A DNA stretch of 64,000 nucleotides from assembly GCF_002104995.1 (NCBI RefSeq), contig NW_024468249.1, forward strand, positions 2,914,001 to 2,978,000, written 5' to 3'. Source of the DNA: Linderina pennispora (taxonomy: Eukaryota > Kickxellomycota > Kickxellomycetes > Kickxellales > Kickxellaceae). Shown here piece after piece: positions 1-13,026 of this stretch. The notes under the pieces are model-generated. The model was not told the DNA's origin, made no database searches, and saw nothing but the letters and a program-made list of their open reading frames with translations. The stretch's first letter is position 1. Each line of letters begins with the position of its first letter. The translations under genes were made by a program, and so were the position numbers.

Positions 1-530
1 TACGGCGGGCCCACAACAGGCAAAGAGATCGTGGCCATACCTTCCAGGGTTGGGTCAGGCATAGTCAGATGGTACGTGGGAGTGCCCTCATGGTGGCAGC
101 AGCAGCACGAGCATCCGTTGCTATCCGATCCTCCATCATGTGCTGCTTTGTTTTTGTGGCAGCCCTTGCGCACAACTCCTTTGACAGCAGCGTCTGATAC
201 CCCAGTGGTCGCTTTGGTCAGATCGGCTGCTATTTTAGACACTTCGGCGGATTCGGCGCCAGTATCAAGCGCCTCTGTAGGTTCAGATTCAGCATCAGGT
301 TTCCCAGAGGCTGCTACGCGGTTGTTTCCGGATGGGGAGGGTAACAACTCGAGGTCCGGATCACGTGTGGTAACATCAACATGTAACATGTCTTGTACAA
401 TGGTTTCGGGAAGGACGGCGCTGGATGTTACTGGCTCGGCATTCGATGCATGGTGGTGGTAAGGCAGGCTGGCTGTACCAAGCGTACCAAACAGCAGCGA
501 TACCAACAACAAGAGATGTGGTTTCCTCAT
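1..530 (-). CDS. Secreted Cys-cluster protein, C-terminus beyond window edge
   Basis: An open frame runs on the minus strand from ATG at 530 to the left edge without a stop (176 codons seen); I checked every codon. The N-terminus MRKPHLLLLVSLLFGTLGTA is a clear signal peptide with a basic start and a long hydrophobic core. The mature part is rich in Ser, Glu, Thr and Ala and looks disordered. It contains a short cluster GCSCCCCHHEG near residues 139-149, which could bind metal or form disulfides. No known family was recognised. It is probably a secreted or cell-surface protein. The C-terminus is missing, so domain content beyond residue 176 is unknown. Confidence 0.6.
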   Translation of the reverse strand, partial: MRKPHLLLLVSLLFGTLGTASLPYHHHASNAEPVTSSAVLPETIVQDMLHVDVTTRDPDLELLPSPSGNNRVAASGKPDAESEPTEALDTGAESAEVSKIAADLTKATTGVSDAAVKGVVRKGCHKNKAAHDGGSDSNGCSCCCCHHEGTPTYHLTMPDPTLEGMATISLPVVGPP

Positions 531-1103
531 TGTGTATTTACGTGTGGGGATCTGACCAGAATGTGCAAGGGCCAGAGATTGGAATTGAAAATAAAGAAAA
601 TGTGCTAGGGCTGGGATTTGTATTGCGGAACAGGTATGCCTTTCTGGGGAGTCATTGATATGGCTATTTATTGCACCGGTCAGCAGGCAGGTGTGCCATC
701 GCCGGTATGCATAAATGGACGCTCTAGGTATACGATAGACAAGTGGTTCACATGCGCACGCAGCATATTAAACTGTCCCTCCCAAAGCAATATAAACCTG
801 AGAAAACAAGGTGGCTGTGGCCGGTGCTTGCTCGATTTTTAGTGCGTAACGCAGCGGCCAGCAGCATGCTTTTCGGGCACAGCGATGGCTGGGGAAGTAT
901 AGGGATTGTAAACACCTGTCCCTCCACAGCAGCCTTCTTTATGCTGGATGAGAGCGATCTGACTACCAATGTCTCAGCACACACCCACTCGAAGCCGATG
1001 TCATAGATTGGGTAAAAGGAATGAGAAATTACAGACGTGCCAAAAGATTATGCGGGAAAATGGGGAAGATAAAAATAGCCTGCGCTTGCCAAGAGCCGGC
1101 CCC
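531..1103. other. Intergenic, upstream of the secreted protein gene
   Basis: The stretch separates the start of the minus-strand secreted gene from the stop of the minus-strand 7-TM gene. It should hold the promoter of the former and the 3' end of the latter. I see no convincing gene; the short frames here have no recognisable protein. Confidence 0.5.
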
Positions 1104-2447
1104 TCACTCGTATGCTCGATGGGGCTGCGGGCTTGGCTCCTGGTACTCGGCACCACTGCCTGGCGATGGCTGGAAATCGTGCTGTGTCTGGTACCCAAAG
1201 TATCCGTGGCCTGCAGGTGGTTGCGTGGCATAGGCATTGCTGGGCGCGTACGATACCTGCGGGGCAGGGTTTGCTGGCGGGTATGGCGTCTTGACAAAGG
1301 TGGAGTGGTGAGGGGCGCCACCAGCACTAGGGTAAGACGCGCCCGCATTCTGGTCGAACTGCACGCCAGTGCCATACGACGTGTTTCCATATGACTGCGA
1401 AAGCTGTGTAGTGGTAGTTATCTGCAGTGGCTGCTGTGGCGGTGGTTGTACATCATACGAGCTGTTGCTGACGGTGGCCCATGGATTGAACCCCTGCGGG
1501 CCGTCTTGTGCCATAGGCGTCTCATATGCGTAAGAGCTCTCAAATTGCACCTGCCCGGCTGTGTTTTGCTGCTGGCGGCCAGCGCTGTCAAACATGCTGT
1601 CGCGAGTCGGCTCCGTATCCAGCTTGTATGGATCTGTCCCCTCGCCGTGCGTCGGCACCACCACGGGGCGGAAGTCGGCGTCGGACGGCGGCAGTTCACC
1701 AATAGGCTCGACCCTTGTTGCCTTCAAGTCGCGCGCAACAAAAGTCAGTGCCCACACCAAGCACGATATGGTCTCAGGTACGGTCGTCAAAAAGAACAGG
1801 TACAGGCGACGCTTGTCCGTGTCCAGCTTTATGACACGCAGCGCTACCAGCATGTAAAACAGACTGCGCACAAACAGCAGGAATGCAGTGATGTAAAAGG
1901 ACATGCGCACACGCGGCGCCTGGTACACCATGGCCTCGTGGACAGTGAAGCGCACAACTGTGCCCAAGTACACAACCGACAGGACAAGGAAGCCGATTTC
2001 GGCCACCTTTAGCGTTGTTTTAGGCATGTCACTTGGAGTTTTGAGCCAGTCAATCTGGCCAGCAGCCTCCAGGCTGCCGAATACAACGCTGGCTACAGCC
2101 GACACTCCTGCCATCACAATGGTTATGCGGTTCCAGCTGACGCCCGAGCGGATAGCAGCCCACTTTGCGAGTAGCAGGAGCGCACCAAACATCAGGAACA
2201 TGAAGGATGCAGCGTAGACCTTGTGGCCCTGGTCGTTCATCGACTTGTCTTCCCGAATGGCGCCAATTGCTGATAGAAGCCAGCCGATGGCGCTGAGCAC
2301 GGTGAACAGAAGTGCGGGGAGCAGTGGGGTAAAGCGGAGGCGTACCACTTGCCACAGCAGCAACAGAAAGCTGGCAGCCAGCACGCCAGCCACGACAATG
2401 CCGCCGATTTTGTCAATGTTTTTCTCTATGGACGACTCAGCAGCCAT
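1104..2447 (-). CDS. Seven-transmembrane protein with Gln/Pro/Tyr-rich cytosolic tail
   Basis: The 447-residue protein has about seven hydrophobic segments in its first 240 residues (near 16-36, 41-62, 78-97, 106-125, 145-166, 181-205 and 216-240). A 200-residue hydrophilic tail rich in Pro, Gln, Tyr, Ser and Thr follows. This layout resembles fungal receptor-like or RTA1-like membrane proteins, but no family motif is decisive. I chose ATG 2447 because an acidic N-terminus leads directly into TM1. An in-frame upstream ATG at 2600 would add 51 residues including another hydrophobic patch and cannot be excluded. It is divergent from PRP43 across a 648-bp spacer. Confidence 0.75.
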   Translation of the reverse strand: MAAESSIEKNIDKIGGIVVAGVLAASFLLLLWQVVRLRFTPLLPALLFTVLSAIGWLLSAIGAIREDKSMNDQGHKVYAASFMFLMFGALLLLAKWAAIRSGVSWNRITIVMAGVSAVASVVFGSLEAAGQIDWLKTPSDMPKTTLKVAEIGFLVLSVVYLGTVVRFTVHEAMVYQAPRVRMSFYITAFLLFVRSLFYMLVALRVIKLDTDKRRLYLFFLTTVPETISCLVWALTFVARDLKATRVEPIGELPPSDADFRPVVVPTHGEGTDPYKLDTEPTRDSMFDSAGRQQQNTAGQVQFESSYAYETPMAQDGPQGFNPWATVSNSSYDVQPPPQQPLQITTTTQLSQSYGNTSYGTGVQFDQNAGASYPSAGGAPHHSTFVKTPYPPANPAPQVSYAPSNAYATQPPAGHGYFGYQTQHDFQPSPGSGAEYQEPSPQPHRAYE

Positions 2448-5405
<2,958 letters not shown>

Positions 5406-5660
5406 ATGGTCTTTGAAGTGTACATGTGAGCTTTCCCCATTCAGAATTACACTCTTGGCACATGCTGTGATCACGACAGTAATACTCACTGATCAGATCA
5501 GCTGTTTTTCTGGTGCACGATCCAAAGCGTGGTTTTACGATAAGTTTTTCAAATTCCACTCTTCTTTGCTTGCATTTGCAATTTGGCTCATTTTCGTTGA
5601 ATCGGTTTTGCACAGACCGTCGCTGCTGTAGAAACACGCTTTGATAACAAGGACACTGAT

Positions 5661-6365
5661 ATGCTCGCACAACGGACACTACGGTATGTGCTGGCGCGCC
5701 CGATCACGCCTCTGGCCCTCGGCAGAACCCAGCAACAGCGCCTGTACACAGACAAGCCCACAGAGCCCGCTGCCCCCACAGCCGAGCCCACCACAAAGGC
5801 CAACGAACCTGCGAAGAAGGGTGACGCAAGCACGGCGGCGTTTGGCTCGCTCCTGGACAGCCTCGGCAGCAGCAAGAGCGCGGGTCAGGCGCTGGGGCGG
5901 TACAGCAACCTGTTGAGCCGTGATGCGCCGATGAAGGGTGACTATGCTGGATTCAGCGGATCGGGAAAGTACGGCGGCGTCTCGCGGCAGGGCGAGGTTG
6001 AGGAGGATCCGATGGACACGCTGGTGCTGCATGTCCACGCGTCATCAAATAACACGATCCTGTCGCTGACGGACGCGAATGGCCGGGTGATTGTCAATGC
6101 CAGCGGCGGTACTGTCGGGTTCAAGAAGGCGCAGAGGGCTGGGTTTGAGCCTGCATATCAGGCCACGGTGCACATTGCGAACGCGGTCAGAGAGAAGGCG
6201 ATTCCCGTGAACAAGGTCGAGCTGAGGCTGAAGGGATTTGGCGCTGGACGTGATGCTGTGTTCAAGGCGGTGCACAGTGTTACTAACTGGGCTGTCTGCC
6301 GTGTCGTTGATACCACCCCAGTTCCGTTCAACGGGTGCCGTCCGAAGAAGGCGCGGCGTCTGTGA
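5661..6365 (+). CDS. MRPS18: Mitochondrial small-subunit ribosomal protein uS11m
   Basis: The C-terminal 120 residues are a typical uS11 domain. Features are the segment HASSNNTILSLTDANG, the Ala/Ser-Gly-Gly-x-x-Gly-Phe-Lys loop, the helix with LKGFGAGRDA and the terminal basic NGCRPKKARR. The first about 110 residues form an Arg/Thr/Ala-rich presequence and linker, as expected for import into mitochondria. ATG 5661 is the first in frame. The protein sits in the platform of the mitochondrial 30S-like subunit next to the mRNA exit. Its stop is only 46 bp from the end of mobile element copy 1. Confidence 0.93.
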   Translation: MLAQRTLRYVLARPITPLALGRTQQQRLYTDKPTEPAAPTAEPTTKANEPAKKGDASTAAFGSLLDSLGSSKSAGQALGRYSNLLSRDAPMKGDYAGFSGSGKYGGVSRQGEVEEDPMDTLVLHVHASSNNTILSLTDANGRVIVNASGGTVGFKKAQRAGFEPAYQATVHIANAVREKAIPVNKVELRLKGFGAGRDAVFKAVHSVTNWAVCRVVDTTPVPFNGCRPKKARRL

Positions 6366-6411
6366 CGAGTAGTTCACACTTTTTACGCTACCTCCCAAAA
6401 TGAAATCCATA

Positions 6412-6577
6412 CTAGAAATACTCTGCTCGCGATGCGAGCTCGGCTACTAGTCAGCATGGGCTGACACGTCGATAAGAGCACCACGGCGAACTGGTCATTT
6501 GAACATGTCGGATGGTTGTTGGTGCAATGGCGATCATGGACATCTCCCATCTTGATGGCCTACTCAGTGCAGGCGCT
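6412..6577 (-). ncRNA. Candidate guide-RNA scaffold at element 3' end, copy 1
   Basis: The segment between the Fanzor stop and the terminal hairpin/CTAG is strongly conserved in all four copies although the proteins are broken. In TnpB and Fanzor systems the guide RNA scaffold overlaps this end of the element and the guide comes from the flank. That this segment is transcribed is inference. Retention could also reflect only the transposase recognition end. Confidence 0.35.
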
Positions 6578-7139
6578 TCAGCGCTGGTTCGCTGCTACAT
6601 GCCTCTTGCGCGGCCTCTTTGTTGCCGGTGTGGTGCCAGAAGCATTGGCAGCAATGGCCGTAGACCGACAGAACCGTTCAGGAATACTGCCTGAATCACA
6701 GAGTGACTGGAAAATGAGTCTGAAGTTTAGAACTGCTGCGAGATCGCGGTTCAAGAGCCGAGACGAATAGGCCCGCCTGTATTGTGCCATGGCCCGCTTA
6801 CATGACTCGCTTGTACAGCGGAGAAGGCCATGGCACTTCACAGTTGGGTTTTTCGATCTCTGGTAGGGCCGCGGGTTGGGAACATGCCGGAATGTCTGCT
6901 GCTGCAGCCGATGCACCTGCAAGTGAATCGGCCGTTACTGCTGCAGGTGCTGCAGTGGCCTCTGTTTCATCTGATGGCATCTTCGCTGCTTCGCGTGCAG
7001 CCTTCTTGGCCAATTTTTCGCCCTTTTCTGCTGCTTTCCTTGCCTCTGTTGCTACCCTCTTTGCTGCACTGATCTTGGTAACCTGCTCGCGTGTTTTCGA
7101 AATAAACGCCTGCTTGATTATTTGCTTGTCTAAGCGCAC
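6578..7139 (-). pseudogene. Fanzor C-terminal fragment, copy 1, internally deleted
   Basis: Beyond the break, one frame reads RLDKQIIKQAFISK and an Ala/Lys-rich helix. After an internal deletion a second frame gives the second half of the zinc finger (CHGLLRC-x4-C) and the RuvC-III motif LLNRDLAAVLNF with its Asp. The segment with the RuvC-II Glu and the first CxxC of the finger (present in copies 2 and 3) is absent, as is any RuvC-I Asp. The fragment cannot be an active nuclease. It ends at a stop at 6578. Confidence 0.75.
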
Positions 7140-8014
7140 ATGGCCTGGGATCTATGATGTCCGCAGAGGCAAGCATTGGGGGGGGGAGACTTGCCAAGCT
7201 GCTCATTCTCGATAAGCTGGCATAGACGAATGTATGCACGCAGATGCTTAAGTGGATTTACCTTGGCATCATAGTATCGGCTGTCTTTGGCAAATCTGTA
7301 CTTGGCATCATAGGCATTGAGGACTGGTGCCAGCTTGTTGTAGATTGCAAGCATCGGTGGGGTGAGCACACTGAGGTCAGGGTGCCTAGAGGCAACTGCC
7401 TGGCGGAGCTTCTGTGCAGGTGTATAAATACACACTTGACATGCATTATTGAACTCAGCCTTGGACACATTGCCCATTGTACTGTGCAGTGTGTTTTTGC
7501 GGCTGCGAATATCAATCAATTTGGCCAGAATCCGCTGTAGGCAAGTGCCATAGTGCAACACAATATTGTTCTTGTATGCTGTTAGCAGCTCGGTATCAAC
7601 ATATGTTGCTACTTGATTCATGTCGCATACACCATGTAGCTCGATATCGCCATTATGCAATAGATAATCATAAATATGGTATCTAACTACATCACCGAAA
7701 TCTGCACTCGACAGTTTTGACTTGTCCTTCCGGTTGACGAAGTCCTCGGCAGATATGACAGTCTTCGCCTTCAGGTTGCAATAAATGAATAAATAAATAA
7801 AACGAAAAAAACCCTTTTTCACAAATGTTGCTGGGTCAAAAGCATCATTGTCAGCTAGTTGATGGAGTAGTATCCATCGTGCAAGCATGTATGTATGCTC
7901 TTTGATGATATTGACGCTGTGTACAAATTGCTCTAGGCGGGGCAACATAGAATAACCGAAGCCAATACCACCAAGTGATGTCTTTATGGCAGTAGTGCTG
8001 CAGGTAATGTTCAT
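7130..8014 (-). pseudogene. Fanzor N-terminal half, copy 1
   Basis: A 294-codon frame from ATG 8014 encodes the N-terminal recognition part of a Fanzor-like protein, about 91% identical to the frame at 40526-41407. It ends in a basic region (DSRYYDAKVNPLKHLRAY) that in Fanzors leads into a P-L-R-T-x-x-I-P segment. Here that segment is encoded in another frame just beyond a run of nine C, followed by TAG (P-L-R-T-S-stop-I-P-G-H-V-R-L-D). The frame therefore closes at a spurious stop in the wrong register. It may still make a truncated protein. Family assignment rests on my recognition of the C-terminal motifs downstream. Confidence 0.75.
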
Positions 8015-8770
8015 TTGAGAAATCCAATAGGCAAGTAAGAAGAGAAATGATGCTGTTCAGTTTTGCTTTATTGCGTATGCATAGCATCAAGAACTTTTTA
8101 TTAAAAATGATCTGGCTTGCATGGTTCTTGGGGCCCTTAGCACTGATACAGTCTCTTGAATAAGTCTATACAGACTGGGTCTATTGTGGCCCAAATACTA
8201 CCGCTTACGCATGTTCATAAGACAAATTAATTTATAAAATAAACCCACAAATATTGCATGGCCGCTAGAAGAGCTATATGGCCCTATTCAATAGGTGCTC
8301 ATAAACAAATATCCTAAGAGTGTTGCGCAGCCGGTGATGACCACCATGATGATGCCATGGAAGTTATCAGGCCAACCGACAATGAGAGCAGCTCTTGTGC
8401 TGAACCAATGGAGATATCTAGTAGAGACCTGTGACCACTACAATACCAGCTCGTCACCCTGGTTTCACCGATGAGGTCAGATACCGCACAAAATCAAAAG
8501 GAGTTTACAGAGCAAACCACCCAAACTCGTGTTGAAGCTCAAAAGAGTTTTATTTGTTTAATAAAAAGGTTCTAGCGGACGGCCGGACACTTTTTCGACT
8601 ATAAAATCTTATATATAGGTGAAGACACGGCGATGTGCATTATTTACGAAAGCACTGAGCAAGGCTGCCAGAACAAGTCCTGGGGAATAGCCTGTTCGGC
8701 ACTGGCAACACGATTTCATGGGGATACTGTCCATATCAGTTTTAACGACATATCTCGACGACATAACTAG

Positions 8771-9460
8771 CTACTCGATCCTGGTGACAGCGTTCTCGGT
8801 AATGATCTTGTACAGCCGACCGCTCTCGCATTTGTCCTGAGCACCTGCCCACTTGTACAGCAGCTGCGCGACATCCTCCAGCGGCGTCCACGACGAAGTA
8901 TCGGCACCTGGCATGCCAGCACGGTTTCCGGGGGTATCCAAAGTAACCGGCAGGATCCCCACCACGCTCCCGTCAACACCGCTGTCGGCCATAGCTAGGC
9001 TCTTCACCATCTGGTGCACAGCAGCCTTGGCCATTCCATAGCCGATCATGCCCGGGGTTCCGGCCAGCGCAGGCACGGCGCCGGTCAGCGCCAGCAGACC
9101 GCCCTGACGCATGTGCAGGGCAGCAAGATTGGCCGCGATGATTGACGTGTTGATAGACTGCTTGATCGAGAGGTCGGCGTTGGCCAGGAACTCGGCGCTC
9201 TTTGCGCTGCCGCCCTGCCAGCCGCCGGCCACGCACAGCACGGCGTCGACCTGGGAGCCTTGCAGGAATGCGGCTAGCTGGGTCTGCACGTGCTGGCCCT
9301 GCTGCGGCAGATCGTGGTCGGGCGACACGGTGATGCTGTGGTCAGCGGACACGTTGGCAGCAATGTCGATGCTGATGACCCTCCAGGCCTGCTGCTTGAA
9401 GTACTTGACGATGGCGGCTCCAAGCGCGCCGCGGCCTCCGTAGACGATCACTGACTGCAT
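8771..9460 (-). CDS. QDPR: Dihydropteridine reductase (QDPR-like short-chain dehydrogenase)
   Basis: This short-chain dehydrogenase of 229 residues should reduce quinonoid dihydropterin with NAD(P)H. The N-terminus has the nucleotide-binding YGGRGALG (residues 7-14), the mid-section has LCVAGGWQGG (75-84), and the catalytic pair is Y141-x3-K145. The compact length and the motif wording fit QDPR better than general SDRs. Start ATG 9460 places the Rossmann strand directly at the N-terminus; the frame opens at 9529 but without a better start. In fungi it may salvage pterins or folate-like compounds. Confidence 0.85.
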   Translation of the reverse strand: MQSVIVYGGRGALGAAIVKYFKQQAWRVISIDIAANVSADHSITVSPDHDLPQQGQHVQTQLAAFLQGSQVDAVLCVAGGWQGGSAKSAEFLANADLSIKQSINTSIIAANLAALHMRQGGLLALTGAVPALAGTPGMIGYGMAKAAVHQMVKSLAMADSGVDGSVVGILPVTLDTPGNRAGMPGADTSSWTPLEDVAQLLYKWAGAQDKCESGRLYKIITENAVTRIE

Positions 9461-9652
9461 GGTTGTGTTAGTATAGTGCGAGGCTGGGATGGAGTGAAGT
9501 AGAGATGCAAGGAGGGGTTTATTTGCCAATGGAGCTCAGGGGGTGGGGCTATTTAAGAAGGAAACGCGCGGCGGGCACCTGCTCCTGAGACTGCTGGTGT
9601 TTCCCACGGCCAGCGATCCGCCCTAAACCAGGAACCTGCCGCTTACGGTAGG

Positions 9653-10297
9653 TCACGCACGGCTCACATACATCGCCTGGTCGATGTCGACGATGATTGT
9701 CTCTCCTGGCTTGATAAAGTCGGGCACCGTCACCTTGGCGCCGTTCTCCAGGATAGCCGGCACATATGTGGCTCCCTTGTCCTTGGCAACGCGAACCTCG
9801 ACGCTGCGCACCTTGTACGCATGCCGTGCTGGCAGCCGCCACGAGATCGGTCCGAGCTCAGGATCCAGCACCTGCACCACCACGTCCATGCCGTCCTCCA
9901 GGAAGGCCATCTTGTCTTTGCCGCCCTCGAGGTTCTCCAGCGGCATGCTCAGCTCCTCGAACGTCTGCATGTCCATCAGATGTGCCTTCGACTCGTCGCT
10001 GTACAGGTGCTGGAAGTCCCGCTGGATCAGCGTCATCACCTCGAACTCGTCGCTGCCGCGGAACCGCACCTGGGTACGTGCGCCTGTCACCGCGTGCTTC
10101 ATTGTGAGCTTGATCACCGCCGCCCCGCGGCCTGTGCCGCCGTGGTCCTTGCCCACCACGATCTGGGGCGTGTTCTGGTAGTCGATCACCTGTCCGATGC
10201 GCACCGCATTGGGACCCACCATGAGGAACCGCCGCGCTGCTGTTGACGGTGCCCGCAGGGGAGTCCGTGGAAAGTGTGCCAAGGCCGAGCGGAACAT
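9653..10297 (-). CDS. Mitochondrial elongation factor P
   Basis: The 214-residue protein has an Arg/Ser-rich presequence (about 1-25). Three EF-P domains follow: KOW-like N-domain, central OB fold and C-terminal OB fold, with the signature WRLPARHAYKV and a conserved end VPDFIKPGETIIVDI. Bacterial EF-P relieves ribosome stalling at polyproline, and this copy presumably does so in mitochondria. The loop that carries modified Lys34 in E. coli reads HGGTGRGAA here, with Arg57 at the Lys position by my alignment. It is divergent from the C2 gene across 307 bp. Confidence 0.9.
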   Translation of the reverse strand: MFRSALAHFPRTPLRAPSTAARRFLMVGPNAVRIGQVIDYQNTPQIVVGKDHGGTGRGAAVIKLTMKHAVTGARTQVRFRGSDEFEVMTLIQRDFQHLYSDESKAHLMDMQTFEELSMPLENLEGGKDKMAFLEDGMDVVVQVLDPELGPISWRLPARHAYKVRSVEVRVAKDKGATYVPAILENGAKVTVPDFIKPGETIIVDIDQAMYVSRA

Positions 10298-10604
10298 GTT
10301 CGAATTGGAAGAAGCCGCTGATTTTGAAATAGTAGGGGAACTGCGCGTGAGATAAGCAACCGTCAGAAATCAGAAAACAAAAAAAAAACATCCCCTCGCA
10401 TTTGTGCGCTGCATCTTCAAACAATGGGGGCGATTTTTCGCTGCTGACAACCCACATGGCGCCCGCATTTTTGGTGAACCCTGCCTCTTTTTCCTCTTCT
10501 CCTTCGACCTCGTTAACCCGCCCTTTCTCGCACACCTTCTCTGCTCCGCCTTTTTTGTTTTCCACTTTACACTTCACACTGTTACTCGCAGAACGCAAAG
10601 AACC
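10298..10604. promoter_or_regulatory. Shared divergent promoter, EF-P / C2 protein
   Basis: The 307-bp spacer separates two divergent start codons and must serve both genes. An A-run lies at 10377-10388, and the side facing the C2 gene is a long pyrimidine-rich leader (about 10485-10600). No clear TATA box is seen. Confidence 0.5.
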
Positions 10605-12696
10605 ATGTCTTCCGCCGTTGCCAGTGCAGAGGGCAAGCTGGAGGTGCACATAATTGGCGGCCGCAATCTGCCCAACCGCACTCGCTTCGGCAAGCAGGAC
10701 TCGATAGTCGAGCTTGCCATCGGCACGACCAAGAAGCGGACCCAGGTCGACAAAAAGGGCGGTGCCACGCCGCAGTGGAACGACCGCCTGTTTTTCTCCA
10801 TCGGCGGGCTCGGGAAGACCCAGCTGATGGTCAGGGCGCTGGAGCTCGACGGCCCCCACAAGTTTGAGGATATTGGGTCGTGCGTGGTCGACCTGGCGAG
10901 GATCTTTGAGGAGGAGGAGGTTGACGGTAAGTCATTTTGGTGTGAGACCATTCCACGGCCCTTGGCTGCCAGTGGCCGAACCCCGCACAGGCTGTTCGAT
11001 GTGCAAGGGAGTTTGCCTAGAACGCTGCCAGAGGCACCTTGGATTTCATCCAGCGAGCATGCAGGTCCTGTTTGGAAGCTGGCCAAGCATCTATTTTGTC
11101 TCGGAAAGGAATTTACCTGAAGCTACGCAACATCTAACACGTTCCAGGCTATTTTTAGGATGGTATGCGCTGAAGCATAAAGAGAGGCCTGCTGGTCAGA
11201 TCTACATCGAGTTCACCTACACGCCAAGGGTAAGAGAGATGCATTCTGCAAGAGTGGCAACAGGAAATCACCGGTCTCGCTGGCGGACTCTGCAATGACA
11301 GCAGCAGTCACCCGCAAACATGTATTCTGACATGCACAATCTATCGCTGCTCGTGTAGGATGGCCGGAAACGACCCAGCAAAGCGGATCTTGCGGAGGAA
11401 GACGAGCTCGACACAACGATTCCGGCTGTGGCCCCGAAGGTCAGCACACCGGCCGATACATTGGCATCAGCGCCCTCGCCGCTGCCGCCCCAAACCCTCA
11501 ATGGTAATTCTCAGCCAGGCACGGCAAACACTGCCCCGTCAGGGAAGGCTTCTGGTGCCCCTGCGCGGCCAGCGCTGAGCGAGGTGCGGCCGTACTCGTC
11601 TGCCTCAGGGTACCGACCCGAGCTGGTTGCCCAGTACGCCAACAAGCACGGCAAGAAGCCACTGCCAGTGCCGGTGGCCAGCGGGACGATTTCAGGCGGC
11701 ATGCCACCGGCCATGATGCCCATGGGCACGCAGTTTGGCCAGACCATGCTGCCGGGCCAATTTGCTATGGGCCAGCCCAACATGTTCGGGACCATGGCCA
11801 ATAATGTGAGTCAGCCTGTGGTCCCCGTACCACCCATGGCCGGAATGCAAGGCCAGGTGCCGCAGCCCATGGGAACCCCGCAGCTAATGAACCTGTTCTC
11901 GCCCCCAAACTCTAGCGACATGGCTGTGCAGGGAAAGGTGCTGCCACAGCCGCCAGAGCCCGTGCCGGCATTCAACCCGGCGTATATGGGCGCCAGCATT
12001 GCTGCCCAGCCAGCGGCGGCTGCACCACCTGCCCCGTCAAAGGTCTTGCCTCAACCACCAGTCGCTCCCAACAGCCGAGTCACCAACATGGGTCTCGCTG
12101 ATCAGCCTGCCGGATATCCAGCGCCTAACCAGTCTCCAGGCCACATCCAGCAGCAGCCAATGGTTCAGCAGCAGCCACCGCCACAGCCACAGCAGATTAT
12201 GACGATGTCGCAGCCGGCCAACATGTCGAGTATCAGCCTGCCGCAGATGCAGTTTCCGAACGATTCAATGATGTTTGTGCCCGACCCGATGATGTCCAAT
12301 GCTGGCGGATTCATTCCTGGTGGTGCCACGCCTGTGCCTATGATGATGATGCAAGGCCAACCACAGATCCAGCAGATGACAGCGGCTTCACAAATGCAGC
12401 TACAACCGGCCATCTACGGCACTATGCAGCCGCAGATGCAGACCATGTACCAGCAAGCCGACCTGCAAATGCAGATGGTGCCCCCCCAGATGGTGCCCCC
12501 CCAGATGATGCAACCCCAGATGATGTACCCGCCCGGCGCCGTGCCTGATCCTAGTGCCCCACCAATGATGATGTCGTATGAGAACCTACAGTTCTCCCAG
12601 CCAAATTTCCAGCAACCGCAGCAGCCACAGCAGCCGCAGCCGCAATTCAACCCGGCTGCCTATGGAATGCAGCAGCAGTACTACCCGTCGTCATAG
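10605..12696 (+). CDS. C2-domain protein with Pro/Gln/Met-rich tail (Inn1/Fic1-like)
   Basis: Three exons: 10605-10926, 11159-11229 and 11359-12696 (GT-AG introns of 232 and 129 nt; the first has a CTAAC branch site near 11134), giving 576 residues. Exons 1-2 encode one C2 domain (KLEVHIIGGRNLPN through IYIEFTYTPR) that would bind membrane phospholipid. The rest is disordered and Pro/Gln/Met-rich with two KVLPQPP motifs. A C2 domain followed by a proline-rich tail is the plan of yeast Inn1 and fission yeast Fic1, which couple septum formation to the cytokinetic ring through SH3 partners. This assignment rests on architecture only. Confidence 0.75.
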
Positions 12697-13026
12697 GAAG
12701 TAGATAATCAAGACATACATGCACTGCCCCTTGTAGATGATATTTAAAATGCTGTTCTTTTTCTCCAAAACCTAAACCCCATCGTTCTTGCAATGCTATA
12801 CACCATAAACCATCGCCAATGCATCTGAAAAAGGGACCAGCCGAGTGCGCCTGGTGGCCCGTGAGCTGGAACAAGGCCGCGGCTCAGGCGGTTCGCGATG
12901 ACCGCATCGGGAGGATTGTGTGGCCATTTGGGCTGCTGATTTTCTCGCACTCTTTTCTGTCTCCGCAACTGCTCAAATTTCAGACCTTTTGCATTTACAA
13001 TCTCTGTTGACGCGTGCAGACGAAAA
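12697..13026. other. Spacer between C2 gene and VMA6
   Basis: The stretch should hold the 3' end of the C2 gene and the VMA6 promoter. A T-rich leader ends just before the VMA6 ATG. No other gene is supported. Confidence 0.5.

Larger units (their letters stand above)
6412..8622 (-). mobile_element. Helitron-like element carrying Fanzor remnants, copy 1
   Basis: This is the longest of four related copies, read on the minus strand. Its 3' end is well defined: CTAG at 6415-6412 followed by T, then inward a 9-nt spacer and the hairpin GCTCGC-ATC-GCGAGC (6425-6439). Homology to copy 3 covers about 6412 to 8460, and homology to copy 2 covers 6412-7000 and about 8500-8620. The outer 5' limit near 8622 is where similarity to copy 2 fades, and no clean TC start was fixed. 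It encodes Fanzor pieces but neither Rep-helicase nor another transposase, so it is non-autonomous. It lies just downstream of uS11m. Confidence 0.8.

Noticed and set aside
6412-6439. Terminal hairpin as an IS200/IS605-type end
   Set aside because: The CTRR-T terminus at constant spacing in four copies fits Helitrons better, and no Y1 transposase is present.
9858-10859. 333-codon minus-strand frame overlapping EF-P and the C2 gene
   Set aside because: It overlaps two well-supported genes in another frame and spans their promoter, with low-complexity sequence.
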